Notes: generated by a model not told the origin, from the sequence alone. Counted from the stretch's first letter, positions 34,852 to 45,205 are shown. The stretch is DNA of 64,000 nt from Conchocele bisecta (GCA_029237695.1 CM055266.1:7078064-7142063), one strand, 5' to 3'. Program-made: numbers and translations.

Positions 34852-35160
34852 TGGTATCTTATGATTCAGCGGGAATCAATCTTCCGTCAACAATGTATCG
34901 TTGTCCGCATGTTTAACTCTCACTTCGCGAGGTTTATCAGTCATGTGCTCAAGCTTTGTATTCGAATGTGTCATTGACAATATTAAAATGCATCGGAGAA
35001 TGGAAAATTTGATTAAAAGTGGATTAATATTTTCGGAATTTAAATTTTCGTGTTTATCAACTAATGTGAATTAATAAGTGGGTACAATGATACTGTAATG
35101 ATTTTATTGTAGTTTGAATTTTGTTACATAATGTAATATATTGGGTTTTGCTAAATACTT
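34852..35160. other. No gene or repeat recognised
   Basis: AT-rich unique sequence. Confidence 0.35.
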
Positions 35161-35162
35161 TA

Positions 35163-35395
35163 ATATGAATCTTTTGGGGCCAAGTGACTTTGGTGTGGTA
35201 TGGACCTGGCACCAGGTCAGGTTATTCTAATTTCAGGGCTGAATATATATTTATTTCGATGTAAATATTCCATTTGGATTTTCGGATTTTCTCCCCAATG
35301 CAAGGGTTGCATGCAGGATCGAACCCGTTGGCCTGGCTTTAAATTACCTTAGCTGTTGATAGGCCGTTAAACACCAATTAATCAATCAAATCAAA
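35163..35395 (+). mobile_element. SINE-like copy, 5' truncated
   Basis: GGGGCCAAGTGACTTTGGTG, GGACCTGGCACCAGGTCAGG, GGATCGAACCCGTTGGCC and the tail GATAGGCCGTTAAACACCAA. Confidence 0.65.
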
Positions 35396-35408
35396 TGTTT
35401 TGTTTTGT

Positions 35409-35473
35409 CTGTGGTGGAAAATAAAGATGCACAAAGCTTTCAGCTTTGTGCATCTTTATTTTCCGCCACTGAC
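35409..35473. repeat. Perfect short hairpin
   Basis: GTGGTGGAAAATAAAGATGC to its complement, centre GCTTTCAGC; arms ~30 bp. Confidence 0.7.
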
Positions 35474-35689
35474 AAATCTTGTACCATAAGTTTTCAAGAA
35501 ATAATGTTACAAGTTTACAACTGCATGTGTTTATAATTGCTTTCTGTTTATTGGCAAATTTCTACATCATTTATAGAAAATATAATATCATTTCTTCTTT
35601 CCAAAATTTGCATTAGCAAACTTGACAGTTTACCTGACATTTCTTTATAATTAGTGAGCTTACTAATATCTGTAGTTTCACCTGCACCT

Positions 35690-35855
35690 CTGATTATAAA
35701 CTTTCTGAGCATGTACTCCATACTCTGCTCAAAATCTGGAAGTTTGATTGGTCAAGGCTGAGCTGTGCTCAGTCTTGACCAATCAAACTGTCTGATTTTG
35801 AGGACAAAGTTCGGAAATATGCTCAAGAAAGTTTTATAATCACAATCCTGTGATT
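35690..35855. mobile_element. Inverted CCAAT-type hairpin element
   Basis: TTTGATTGGTCAAGGCTGAG pairs with CTCAGTCTTGACCAATCAAA. The outer arms ATTATAAACTTTCT and AGAAAGTTTTATAAT are also paired. Confidence 0.65.
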
Positions 35856-36083
35856 ATTAAATTGTTTATTCTTATGCTCGAACTCTTATGTAAAACAAAT
35901 TAGCCGTTATCCTCTATTGCTTATCATGCTTTCTGAAAGAAGACTTAGATGAAATTGGGCTTTTTTTAGTCATATTAGAGGCTCCTGACATTATATCAGG
36001 ATCTTGTAGATTCTGTGTTATTTGGAATTACCCGTATATGTATGTTATGTGCAGATGGGCTCCACTGGTCACCATCATCATTT

Positions 36084-36325
36084 GTGGCTGTGACGAGACA
36101 AATGGGGGTTATGGTATTTGTGTCCAGTGCAGCTCCTTATCAAATAGCATACTACTGCATCCTGATTATGACCTATATTGGTGGTTAGAAGCATGATGGG
36201 GGGTTTCATTGATGGAATGGCGAACAGTGCAGATCCTGATGAGACTGTGCAGATGTGCTCAGGCTGATCTCTGGATCTACGATGGTCGCAAAACCATTAA
36301 GCCCAATTTATCCAGTCACGGCCAC
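36084..36325. mobile_element. Family N element
   Basis: GTGGCTGTGACGAGAC to ATCCAGTCACGGCCAC. It is homologous along its length to 31353-31585. Confidence 0.7.
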
Positions 36326-36336
36326 ATTTGGGTTAT

Positions 36337-37091
36337 TATGCCCCACCACGATAGTGGAGGGGCATTTAGTGTTACCCTTGTCCCGTCCCGTCCCGTCCCG
36401 TCCCGTCCGTCACAAAACTTTAACGCTCGGGTAAATGTCTCATAATTTCTTCATCCTTTGACCGATCTGCTTCATATTTCATATACACATTGCTCTAATG
36501 GTCCTCTACCGCCTTTGTGCCAAATCCATGTTAGTCCTGCCCCCACCAAGCCCAGGGTCAAGTTCACATACTTGGTGCTTCAAACACTTTAACACTCTGG
36601 TAAATATCTTATAATTTATATTCCCTTTCACGATCAGCTTCATACTTCATATACGCATTGCTCTAATGGTCCGCTACTGTCCTGTGCCAAATCCACGTTC
36701 GTCCTGCCCCCGCCAAGCCCAGGGTCAAGGTCACATACTTGGTGCTTCAAACACTTTGACACTCTGGTAAATATCTTATAATTTCTGTTCCCTTTCACGG
36801 ATCAGCTTCATACTTCATATCCGCATTGCTCTAATGATCCTCTACCGCCCTGTGCAGAATCCACATTTGTCCTGCCCCCGCCAAGCCCAGGGTCAAGGTC
36901 ACATACTTGGTGCTTCAAAAACTTTAACGCTCGGGTAAATTGTAAATTGCAATACACATTGCTCTAATGGTCCTCTACTGCCCTGTGCCAAATTCACGTT
37001 CGTCCTGCCCCCGCTAAGCCCAGGGTCAAGGCCTCATTTATTATCAAAGCGATATGTTGGGCATCCGTGTTCTATGAACACATTTTCTAGT
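36337..37091 (+). mobile_element. Helentron-like array element, ~168-bp unit
   Basis: The head is TATGCCCC followed by a CCAC-GATA-GTGG stem; a GGGCAT complement sits near the end, followed by a GTGTTC..GAACAC stem and TTTTCTAGT (37083-37091). A (CCCGT)n microsatellite (36381-36406) precedes about four units (landmark TTTAACRCTCKGGTAAAT near 36419, 36589, 36757 and 36921). Each unit contains CCCAGGGTCAAG. Confidence 0.75.
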
Positions 37092-37339
37092 TTTTATTTC
37101 CATCATCATTTACTCGCACCACTGGGCGCCTAATACGTTTGTATGTATGAAAACTAAACTGTGATCAATCTATGAATGCTGAATGAACAGAATAATTATT
37201 AAGTTCAAAGCCATCATTGAGTTATTGAGTTTGATTGTAACCTTTGATTTTCAATTCCTGTGGGGAAAATATTGCTCTAGTATTTATTAGTTGAATAATT
37301 CAGACCATTAAAAAACGCACATGCCGTATATGTTTTACA
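37092..37339. other. No gene seen
   Basis: Unique AT-rich stretch. Confidence 0.35.
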
Positions 37340-37535
37340 CACAGGTGGAAGACTCGGACCTATGACACCAAAAAAATGCCTATTAAAAAAAATCCCATTA
37401 CCCCACCCACTTGGTCTCGTACAGTACTATACGTTAATAACGTATAGTACTGTACGAGACCAAGTGGGTGGGGTAATGGGATTTTTTTTTAATAGGCATT
37501 TTTTTGGTGTCATAGGTCCGAGTCTTCCACCTGTG
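37340..37535. mobile_element. Near-perfect 196-bp palindrome
   Basis: ACAGGTGGAAGACTCGGACC and complement, with only a few mismatches to the centre at about 37437 (ACGTTAATAACGT). An eroded relative is at 62745-62819. Confidence 0.85.
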
Positions 37536-37562
37536 GTTTTACATGCAGAGGTGATTATGATT

Positions 37563-37801
37563 TTAACCTTTACACCGCTATCTTAATTAATTTGTGGTCT
37601 GCTGTTTATTTTCTATTTTCCATTTTTATCATCAAAAACATACTTTAGAATAATTTACAACATGCTTTGACAGCACTTCAGAATCATTTCCATTGGAAAT
37701 GATTCTGAAGTGCTGTCAAACCATGTTTTTATTGAGAAATAAGGTAAGATATAAAAGCAACAGCAGACGATAATTGTTGTGTGTAACGGTCTAAGGGTTA
37801 A
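37563..37801. mobile_element. Family A TTAA MITE
   Basis: TTAACCTTTACACCGCTATC to AACGGTCTAAGGGTTAA; apex CAGAATCATTTCC and complement. Confidence 0.85.
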
Positions 37802-38049
37802 GAATAGAACGCACATGACCGGTATTTCTTGTTGGTTTTCTTTGTAAAAGTTGGCTGGTGTGACAATAGTACCTGTTTGTTTAGGACTCTGAATTTGCAA
37901 TTTTCCCCATACAAGTACTGACTGGTTCTACCAAGACGTATGTCTGCACAGATGACCCGATATTAGCCCCTAATAAATGAATGAATCAAAACAGTAAACG
38001 GATACTGTAAGCTCACATTGATGTAAACACAAAACATGTAAAGCTTTAA

Positions 38050-38238
38050 AAGGTGAGAACCGAATATAATGTCATTTGTAGATTTTCATTTTTAGCTTAT
38101 TTTTTTAACAGAAAATTCATGTTTGACAGCACTTGGAGACGATACTCATGCACTGTCAAAACATGGGTTCATAGAGCAAAATGGAAAATAGAAACTAAAC
38201 AGCAGACAGCAAAATTTAATTCAGCGAAGTAAGGGTTA
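38050..38238. repeat. Eroded family A-like hairpin
   Basis: TTTGACAGCACTTGGAGACG pairs partly with the TGCACTGTCAAAACATG arm, then CAGCAGACAGC and AAGGGTTAA. The left end is lost. It ends ~65 bp before the first exon candidate. Confidence 0.55.
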
Positions 38239-38302
38239 ATGTAACGTGCACCAATCACGCTTTAAATATTGACACAGTGAAAACTAATATCATCATAGCA
38301 AA

Positions 38303-38537
38303 ATGGATACACTACAAATTACACAAAATAAACAAAATGTTTCCATGGAAACGAAACATACACTGAACAAGGATGAAAAAGCAAAGACACAAACACAGGC
38401 AAAGTTGGTGACTGGGAGGAAATCTCCAAAGATTGTCGTAACGAGTGAACCAGGGACGAAAGGGAGGGATGGGAAGAGAACAACAGGAAAAGCGCTTCAG
38501 AAATTTAAGAAGTCTGTACACACGCTACAAGCCCTGA
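38303..38537 (+). CDS. Alternative first exon 1 (candidate)
   Basis: The ATG in AAAATGG context opens 78 codons, then one base before a donor-like GTAGGT (38538), giving phase 1. The peptide starts MDTLQITQNKQ and is rich in Lys, Thr and Gln, with no Cys or Trp. It contains AKLVTGRK, matching AKVVTGLK in the exon at 44299. It has no signal peptide or membrane segment and is probably a disordered cytosolic N-terminus. In frame it would stop 4 codons after the donor (CGC TGA), so it makes sense only if spliced. The donor lacks the usual A at +4 and is weaker than the others; GTATCG at 38542 (phase 2) is an alternative. A CWG-type MITE begins 29 bp after the donor. The function of the gene is unknown. 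Confidence 0.5.
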
Positions 38538-38566
38538 GTAGGTATCGCTGAGTTAGTAGGTTCCTG

Positions 38567-38807
38567 GGGCCCGTTTCACTAAACTTCGTACGACTAAAAT
38601 GTTCGTAAGTGCAAATTTCGAATCGTCTGGAAATTTCAATTAATGGATTTACATTTATTGAGCATAGGCTGCATATGCAGCCTATGCTCAATAAATGTAA
38701 ATCCAATAATTGTTCACAAGAAAACATTGTTAATGTGAAATTTACAGACTATCATAAGTTTGCACTTACGAACATTTTAGTCGTAAGAAGTTTAGTGAAA
38801 CGGCCCC
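38567..38807. mobile_element. GGGCCCGTTTCACTAAACTT MITE (family C), copy 1
   Basis: TIRs GGGCCCGTTTCACTAAACTT and AAGTTTAGTGAAACGGSCC. The apex is TTGAGCATAGGCTGCATATG and complement. It is flanked by CTG and CAG, so the 3-bp duplication is not exact here. It abuts the family D element on its right. Confidence 0.8.
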
Positions 38808-38808
38808 C

Positions 38809-38998
38809 AGAGCTCCAGTTAAGGTGCGTAATTTGACCAACTTGGGGTGAAATTTTGTTATTTCTTCATCAAAAATGGCAAGTTGGGAGTCCTTTAGAAT
38901 CGTCTCATGAGACGATTCTAAAGCACTCCCAACTTGCCATTTTTGATGGAGAAATAAGAAATTTACCTCCAAATTACGCACCTTAACTGAAGCTCTGT
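38809..38998. mobile_element. Palindromic MITE, GAGCTCCAG family (copy 2)
   Basis: Almost identical to 4279-4467, including the apex TTTAGAATCGTCTCATGAGA. Confidence 0.8.
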
Positions 38999-39036
38999 GG
39001 TTCATCAGTTTTTACTCTGAATGTAGAAGTTGGGCT

Positions 39037-39349
39037 TATAGAGAATAGTTAAAAGTTAGTGCCGTGAATGGGAAAAATATCTGGCAAGGCTCAGGAAATG
39101 GGATGGGCGAGGCTCTACAGAGCACATCCTGTTTTCCGTGACGCGCCAGATATTTTTCCCATTCACGGCACTAACCTACTATTCTATTTATCCCGTCAAC
39201 ACCTACAAATGGCTTTAATATGCAAACAAAAATAACCCCAGTCACCACACATATTCATACGCAGTGATTAGGTCGTATTGACAGGATATCAAAAATGTTT
39301 CACTGCACCGTGTTTCACGGCACATACACACTGTGTTGACGGGATAAAT
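39037..39349. mobile_element. Family L element, full copy
   Basis: ATAGAGAATAGT at the left and GTTGACGGGATAAATA at the right, with an internal ATTCACGGCACTAACCTACT. Same building blocks as 33032-33312 but in the other order. Confidence 0.7.
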
Positions 39350-39546
39350 AATGTTTTCGACTGGTGCAGATCAGTGTCGGATTTCACAAAAATTTCTTTA
39401 GCATACAGTGTTTAGGTCACTGGGTGGGAAATGGGGATTACCTGAACAAATTTGGTTCCAGCGATACTTTCGATATTTTTTTTAAGGCGAAGTGAACTTC
39501 TCTTTTCTGGACACACAGGGTGAAGTCCGGTAAAACAAGGCGAGAA

Positions 39547-39632
39547 CTTCGCCCACTTCACCCACTTCACCCACTTCACCCACTTCACCCACTTCACCCA
39601 CTTCGCCCACTTCGCCCACTTCGCCCACTTCG
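39547..39632. repeat. 9-bp minisatellite CCCACTTCR
   Basis: About nine to ten units of CACTTCACC or CACTTCGCC. It encodes a WAKWVKW-type repeat on the minus strand, which is an artefact of the unit length. Confidence 0.85.
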
Positions 39633-39654
39633 CCCCCAAACCTGAACCCTGATA

Positions 39655-39905
39655 CTTATCATTTATTTTTCCTGAAATGCATTATTTCTTATAGAACTAA
39701 CGACTGCATATATTTGATGATTAAAAGTATGCAGAATTATTATACTGAATTTATTACATTATCACAGCCAAAATGGCTAATGGCTGTGATAATGTAATAA
39801 ATTCAGTATAATAAAAATTAATAAATTTATCCTTAAATTGAAAATTTCTCCCTCAAATTGTACTTGGCAAGATAAGAATACTTTGCAATTGTGATGAAAT
39901 CGGCT
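39655..39905. mobile_element. Family B MITE, left end missing
   Basis: ATTTTTCCTGAAATGCATTA to GAAATCGGCTA followed by CAG. The apex ATTATCACAGCCAAAATGGC carries a duplicated TAATGGC. Confidence 0.7.
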
Positions 39906-40274
39906 ACAGATCATCCTACATATCCACGCAATCTGATCCGGAACTGCATTGTTTGCCCGATTCATATTTTCACACTTATTAATTGTATTTCAATCAGTGT
40001 AGACGAGCAGACTGCAATATGTGTTCAGTCTGATCTGGGTCTACCCTGTTAGACGTCTTTATTTTTGCAAGTTATTCTGTAAAAAATGAACGCTAAAATA
40101 AACCAAAGGACCGGAGCTCTATAAATAGATTTGCAAAGGGAAATAACTAGCTACGATCCCCCATTAGGCTTAGCAAGGCCAACCCAACCACACCTTTAAC
40201 AATATTGACTTGTTTTGTCCCAGCGCTTGTTCACGGTTTTGAACTGTAATGTGAAGACCTTGATCATGGGTGTA

Positions 40275-40500
40275 GGGGGCATAACAAAAGTTTTCTGGTT
40301 GTTTCTTATTATTTTCATAATTGTCACATTTGCGTTCATGGTTTTGAACTTACGTAATATGTCTACACTTTTGTTATGCCCCCTATGCGATGGCAAGTGG
40401 GGCAAATTGCTTCGCTCTTGATATTCCATCCGTTTGCACGTCCGTCCGTCCACCGTCATTTATGTCAAAATGAGTTTCTCAATCATGCCATAACTTCAAT
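40275..40500. mobile_element. Inverted pair of GGGGGCATAACAAAAG heads
   Basis: GGGGGCATAACAAAAG (40277) and CTTTTGTTATGCCCCC (40368-40383) form a ~100-bp inverted repeat. The right half continues like the head of the array elements (CTATGCGATGGCAAGTGGGG, then CGTCCGTCCGTCC). Probably truncated. Confidence 0.5.
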
Positions 40501-41250
40501 ATGAAATCGCTTAAAGCCAGCTTTGTATTACATACATGTGCAAGCCGCGTGGTTCATTTTGTATTCTTCAGAAAAGGATTGGTGTTAATCTGGAAACTGG
40601 TTTATTTGTACAGAATTATCCTTAAATCAGATTAAACCATATAACAAAAGGATTACTGGTTTATAGACTTTGTGTAAGTAATTTTTTCTGAACTTGTGCA
40701 GGGACTGTAACATAAATTGTACGAGCATGTGAAACTTTGTGCCATGTTGAATACCGGACGTGCTTCTTGCTCTGTACCATTATAGCTCATTGTATTTGTG
40801 ACACCGTTTGTGACACCGCTATAAGATAACCATGTATTGGGACATGATGTGTTTGTGACACCCCTATTTCATAGGGGTGTCACAAAAACAGAATGTCCCA
40901 ATACATTGTTATTGTGTTGTTTCGGTCAGTTGAAGACAGCTTAACTGGTGTGTCGAACAAGTTGCAAAATTTATTGCAGTGAATGTCTGATATTGTGCAT
41001 GTGTCATTTGTTATGAGATGTTTGTGTTGTCATGTGTGTGACCTATGTTGGATTTATATTTTCCTACATCTGAATACGGTGATAAATTCTATATTGACAT
41101 TTAATTTAATTTAACAACTAACATTAGATTTTGTCCTGGGGACTTTTAATGTTATCAAAAGTTTTATAACTTCATTTTATATTGTACCGGTAAGTTCATT
41201 TTGAATGCTCACAGGACACTATATGTTTTGGAATAGTCGTAGCACACTAA
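40501..41250. other. No gene; one hairpin at 40815-40912
   Basis: TGTGACACCCCTATTTCATA and complement fold at about 40868, with outer arms ATGTATTGGGACAT / ATGTCCCAATACAT. The rest may hold the promoter of the exon at 41280; no clear TATA box. Confidence 0.45.
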
Positions 41251-41279
41251 GTTTCTGGATACATGAATAAACAGTGAAA

Positions 41280-41433
41280 ATGTCGTTGCTGAAACTGATG
41301 GGTGGTGTTTCAAAGCGAGGGGCCGCAGGAAATGGGCCGGGTCCCGCTGAGAAACAGGGGTCACCTACGGACGGTAGTAGAGGGGGCAAGTTGGCAGATG
41401 TGATTAGGAAAAGGTCGGCTTCCTCTGCCCTTG
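41280..41433 (+). CDS. Alternative first exon 2 (candidate)
   Basis: The ATG in GAAAATGTC context opens 51 codons plus one base up to a strong donor, G|GTGAGTAC (41434), phase 1. The peptide begins MSLLKLMGGVSKR and ends RKRSASSAL. It is Gly/Ser/Lys/Arg-rich and more GC-rich than its surroundings, as expected for coding DNA. RKRSAS is a basic phosphorylation-type motif. No transmembrane or signal segment. Without splicing the frame closes 5 codons after the donor (TAC ATG GAA TAG), so the donor is required. An 84-bp near-perfect palindrome begins 19 bp into the intron. Same phase as the other first exons. Gene identity not recognised. Confidence 0.6.
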
Positions 41434-41451
41434 GTGAGTACATGGAATAGA

Positions 41452-41535
41452 ACATAAATACTTTAAACCATTTCACTCCCAGAAACAGAGTTTAACTCTG
41501 TTTCTGGGAGTGAAATGGTTTAAAGTATTTATGTC
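41452..41535. repeat. 84-bp near-perfect palindrome next to a donor site
   Basis: ATAAATACTTTAAACCATTT and complement, apex AACAGAGTTTAACTCTGTT. It lies 19 bp after the 41434 donor and could fold in the pre-mRNA. Confidence 0.8.
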
Positions 41536-41737
41536 CTCAGTTTGCTTTTTGCAGCTCAAATAAGTGAATTTTAATTTTTGTGTTTATTTTTTTATCATTT
41601 GTTCCCTATTTAATAAGGTACAAATCAATAATACATTTGTAAAAGTAAAATACGCATTTAATTTGAATTATGGGGGTATAATAGTCTTTAGATACAAAAC
41701 TTATCTGCAAGTCTGCATACAATACGCATCTGTATAC

Positions 41738-41996
41738 ATGGGCGGATTCAGGGGGGGGCGGACCCGGCGCGCGCCCCCCCTAAAATTCGCCCACTAAAGA
41801 TTTTTTACAAGTTACAAGGCACGTTTCATGCCAAGTGCCATGTATTCCATGCATTTTTCTGCTCCGCTCCGCTCGGTCGACTATTTTGCAATACTTGACT
41901 ATATTATCGAACGAGCTTAGCTCGTTCGATAATATAGTCAAGTATTGCAAAATAGTTACACCCCCCCCTAACCCAAAATCCTGGATCCGCGCCTGG
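41738..41996. mobile_element. GGGCGGATTCAGG element containing a palindrome
   Basis: The ends GGGCGGATTCAGGGG and the distal CCTGGATCCGCGCC are complementary. A ~79-bp palindrome (41879-41957, centre GAGCTTAGCTC) is embedded in it. Related to 24207 and 33822. Confidence 0.65.
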
Positions 41997-41999
41997 TAT

Positions 42000-42691
42000 A
42001 TGATGACTTTGATGATGACTAGTAAAATCCACAATCAATCAATTTAGTTCCAGATGTTTCTGAGGAACAGAGCGGCTTGTTTTGTTTCTCTGGAAAGCTA
42101 CCGAAGTCTTGTGCTTGGTGTCTCTTGTTGTACATGTAGTTTCGTGGTTTTGTCAACATTCAATTATTCAACTGCGGCACGCCTTGGGATTTTGTACCTA
42201 AGAACATGTGCGATTTTTCATGAAAAATATTTACAGAAATTGTGATATTTTCTGTGAATGACGTCGAAAGTTGTGAAATTTTCATATCAAATTCTATTCT
42301 GCATTTGCTATGTAAATTTCGTCAACTTTCAAAGACATTTATGGAAAATATATTCTGTAAATATTTTTCAGGAGATTTCGCACATGTTCTTACCGGGTAT
42401 GTAGGAACAAAATCACATGGCGTGTCTCAATTATGGTAAGCAAGCAATCATCTACAAACTCATTTCCTGATTTTCTGTGTATATTTGTGGACGTCTACGG
42501 TTGGTAAATACAGTTTGGTATGTTTGAACATAGAAACCATCTAGTAACAGTGACATTAATGTTAAAGGTAGAATCTCACTCATGATATACAAACAATATA
42601 ATTATGGAAAATAAGCACATAAACATGTACATTAATGTGTAGAGTATTTATCAAACCCGTTTAAAAATTAAAATTTTCTCCATATCATTGT
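42000..42691. repeat. Diverged repeat also seen at 26600-26760; no gene
   Basis: 42290-42430 matches 26640-26750. The splice-like pair TTTTTCAG|...|GTATGT here lies in the repeat and is not credited. Confidence 0.4.
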
Positions 42692-42899
42692 TGCGCCTGC
42701 TTTAGCAGAGGCGCGACTATAGTCGGCGTTTTTTCCGTCGGCGTCGTCCGCGTCGTCCGCGTCGTCCGCGTCGTCCGCGTCGTCCGTCCGTCCGTCCGTT
42801 TTTTTTTGTAAGGCAAATGCGTTAAAAGTTATTGTTTTTTCACAACACGGTCAAATGCCTCGGCAGGCGCGATACCGCTTCCGTGGCGGAATTCTTGTT
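42692..42899 (+). mobile_element. Small Helentron-like element, CTTGTT type
   Basis: The head GCGCCTGC with stem CTGCTTTAGCAG is mirrored by GCAGGCGC near the end, then a TTCCG-TGG-CGGAA stem and TTCTTGTT. The microsatellite CGTCGTCCG (42738-42785) and CCGT repeats follow the head. No long array. Confidence 0.7.
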
Positions 42900-43155
42900 G
42901 TTGAGATAAATTCTGTTGGACATACCGGTACATCAGCATTCTATGCTAATTAGGAAGTTAATTTTTATTTTTATACTGTTCATATCAAGTAAATATAGGC
43001 CTTAATATACCGCTACCAATATATTATAAAATATCATGGTACAGAAAAAGTTCTTGCGTGGATATTTCTTGTTTTCTGTTAACACTTTTAGGACAAAGTT
43101 TTCATGTTTGATGTCAAGAATGGGTTATTCACTATTTATATATAAAGTGATTTAT

Positions 43156-43490
43156 TTAACCCTTAGACCGCTACACACAACAATTATCGTCTGCTGTTGC
43201 TTTTATATCTTGCCTTATTTCTCAATAAAAACATGGTTCGACAGCACTTCAGAATCATTTCCAATGGAAATGATTCTGAAGTGCTGTCAAAGCATGTTGT
43301 GATTGTATTGTATTTTGGCTGTGATAATGTAATATATTCAGTATAATAATTCTGCATACTTTTAATCATCAAATATATGCAGTCGTTATATAGTTCTATA
43401 TGAAATAATCAATTTCGGGAAAAATAAATGATTACTCCCTCAAAGTATACTTAGCTAGATAAGTATACTTTGCAATGTTGGTGAAATCGG
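43156..43490. mobile_element. Chimera of half family A and half family B
   Basis: Left: TTAACCCTTAGACCGCTACA through the family A apex to CAAAGCATGTTG (43297). Right: the second half of family B from TTTTGGCTGTGATAATG to GAAATCGGCTA, followed by CAG. The join falls beside the apex of family B. Confidence 0.75.
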
Positions 43491-43789
43491 CTACAGATGT
43501 ATGGGTGTCTAGCTTTAAAAGTTACCTAAACGTGCCATGTTTATCCATTAAACAGTGTTATTTAAACAGTGTTGTTTAAACAGTCTCGGTCAGGGTAAAA
43601 ACTAAGCAAATAATATTATACATGGCTAAATATTAGCTAATTTAGTTATGCGTACATAATTGAAACCCCCCACTATTAGTTTAGTTGTATTGAATGCTGT
43701 GTATGGATGTATGTTTGAATCATCTACTTCTCTATGTATGTTTTCTACAGCCCGTTGCAGTTGAGATAACTATGTAGGAGTAAAAAAAA

Positions 43790-44000
43790 ATAATATTTTT
43801 TCTCTAATTTTCTTATTTCACATCAAAATATATGTTGTGACGACTCATCTGAACCGTCTCAATGAGTAAAAAAATAAAAATATTTTTTCTCTAATTTTCT
43901 TATTTCGCATCAAAATATATGTTGTAATCACTCATCTGAACCGTCTCAACGAGACGGTTCAGATGAGTGGTAACAACATATACTTTTATGGGGAACTGAT
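43790..44000. mobile_element. Family F hairpin with a duplicated left arm
   Basis: CTCTAATTTTCTTATTTC ... CATCTGAACCGTCTC occurs twice in tandem (to 43870 and again to 43951). Only the second is followed by the complementary arm GAGACGGTTCAGATGAGTGG. Confidence 0.7.
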
Positions 44001-44248
44001 CAAATAATTACAAATTTATCAACAGAAATATATTTTTTAGACTGCAATGGGTTACTGTTTGAAACTGATTTTGGTTTGTTGAATATCATCCATACAGTAT
44101 GTGTGTGCGATGCTGCCGCTAATTTTATTGCACACACACACTAATTTGAAATAATTAGTTGTTATTACAATTTAAAGATTAAAATAAGATACTTCAAATT
44201 GTGACGCTGTTGGGATTGTTATTTTGTATGTTTGACTATTTTAAATAC

Positions 44249-44255
44249 TATAAAG
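44249..44255 (+). promoter_or_regulatory. Possible TATA box for the 44299 exon
   Basis: TATAAAG lies 44 bp before the ATG. A start site near 44280 would leave a very short leader. AT-rich context, so weak. Confidence 0.3.
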
Positions 44256-44298
44256 TAATAGGACTTGATATTACATATACGTAATAATACTCGACAAA

Positions 44299-44479
44299 AT
44301 GAGCCATGGGAGGAGATACTCCATGCAGGTCCAGTCCACCACTGCGAAGGTGGTGACTGGACTGAAGAACTATTCCGCCCCATCCTCGGCCTCTGGTGGG
44401 CGTCGACAAACGTGCCCCAATGCCGGTAGGAAATTCTCGGTCCCTAACAGTTCAACAAGCGGCCGACGGAAGAGTGATA
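44299..44479 (+). CDS. Alternative first exon 3 (candidate)
   Basis: The ATG follows CTCGACAAA, a leader almost the same as that of the 45651 exon (ACCGACAAA). It opens 60 codons plus one base to A|GTAAGT (44480), phase 1; the unspliced frame stops two codons later. The peptide starts MSHGRRYSMQ and contains AKVVTGLKNYS (compare AKLVTGRK in the 38303 exon), then NAGRKFSVPNSS and GRRKSD. GRRYS and RRKSD are PKA-type (R-R-x-S) motifs. The composition is basic, Ser/Gly-rich and probably disordered. It contains one Cys and no membrane segment. A family B fragment begins ~46 bp into the intron. The product of the whole gene is unknown. Confidence 0.6.
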
Positions 44480-44525
44480 GTAAGTGAACTGTGAATATTG
44501 TCTGCTTTTGTCTTTTGTCTTTCTG

Positions 44526-44580
44526 TAGCCGATTTCACCAAAATTGCTAAACATATATCCTTGAAGGAGAAATCATTTAT
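44526..44580 (+). repeat. Family B left-end fragment
   Basis: CTG then TAGCCGATTTCACCAAAATT and GAGAAATCATTTAT; only the end of the element is present. Confidence 0.55.
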
Positions 44581-44706
44581 ACCAGAGGCTCGGTGCATAA
44601 ATTGTGCGTAACTCGTTTCATAAATCTCATATCAACTGGAAACTCGTTTACGATCCTCTATTTTTTCATTCACAGCCACATGCCCTGTCAAACTGCAGGA
44701 GTATGT

Positions 44707-44949
44707 GAACCTTTAAGACTGCTATCTTATTTTGTTTGTCTTCTGCTGTTTATTTTCCATTTTTATCATCAACAACATGCTCTGACAGCACTTTAGAATA
44801 ATTTACAACATGCTTTGACAGCACTTCAGAATCATTTCCATTGGAAATGATTCTGAAGTGCTGTCAAAGTATGTTTTTATTGAGAAATCAGGCAAGATAT
44901 AAAAGCAACAGCAGACGACAATTGTTGTGAGTAGCGGTCTAAGGGTTAA
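44707..44949. mobile_element. Family A TTAA MITE
   Basis: GAACCTTTAAGACTGCTATC to GTAGCGGTCTAAGGGTTAA. Only the right side preserves TTAA. Confidence 0.8.
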
Positions 44950-45129
44950 AGAGTTACGGAACACACACATTATTGTACAGAACATACAGTGAAACCTCTC
45001 TAAACCGGACAACAAGAAAGCACACATGATCATAATTTTGATGGGTTTCTTGGTCATTTATCTCAGGTGATAATATCTGTTCGTGATCGCATAACACACA
45101 ACTATGGCTCGGAATAATCGAATGCCTGA

Positions 45130-45205
45130 TTTACAGTGAAACCTCGCTAAAGCAGACACCCTGGGGACCGCCTAGGGTGTCCGGTTTAGCGAGGTTACAC
45201 TGTAT
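45130..45205. mobile_element. ACAGTGAAACCTCGCTAAAG hairpin
   Basis: ACAGTGAAACCTCGCTAAAG and complement, apex CCCTGGGGACCGCCTAGGG. A lone relative, ACAGTGAAACCTCTCTAAAC, is at 44988. End sequences of this kind occur in Tc1/mariner-pogo-type MITEs. Confidence 0.65.

Noticed and set aside
39412..39639. 75-codon ORF with a WAKWVKW repeat
   Set aside because: By-product of the 9-bp CCCACTTCR minisatellite.
42365..42424. Splice-like pairs TTTTTCAG|...|GTATGT and ATTATG|GTAAGC
   Set aside because: Lie in a dispersed repeat also present at 26640-26750, with no phase match to the first-exon cluster.
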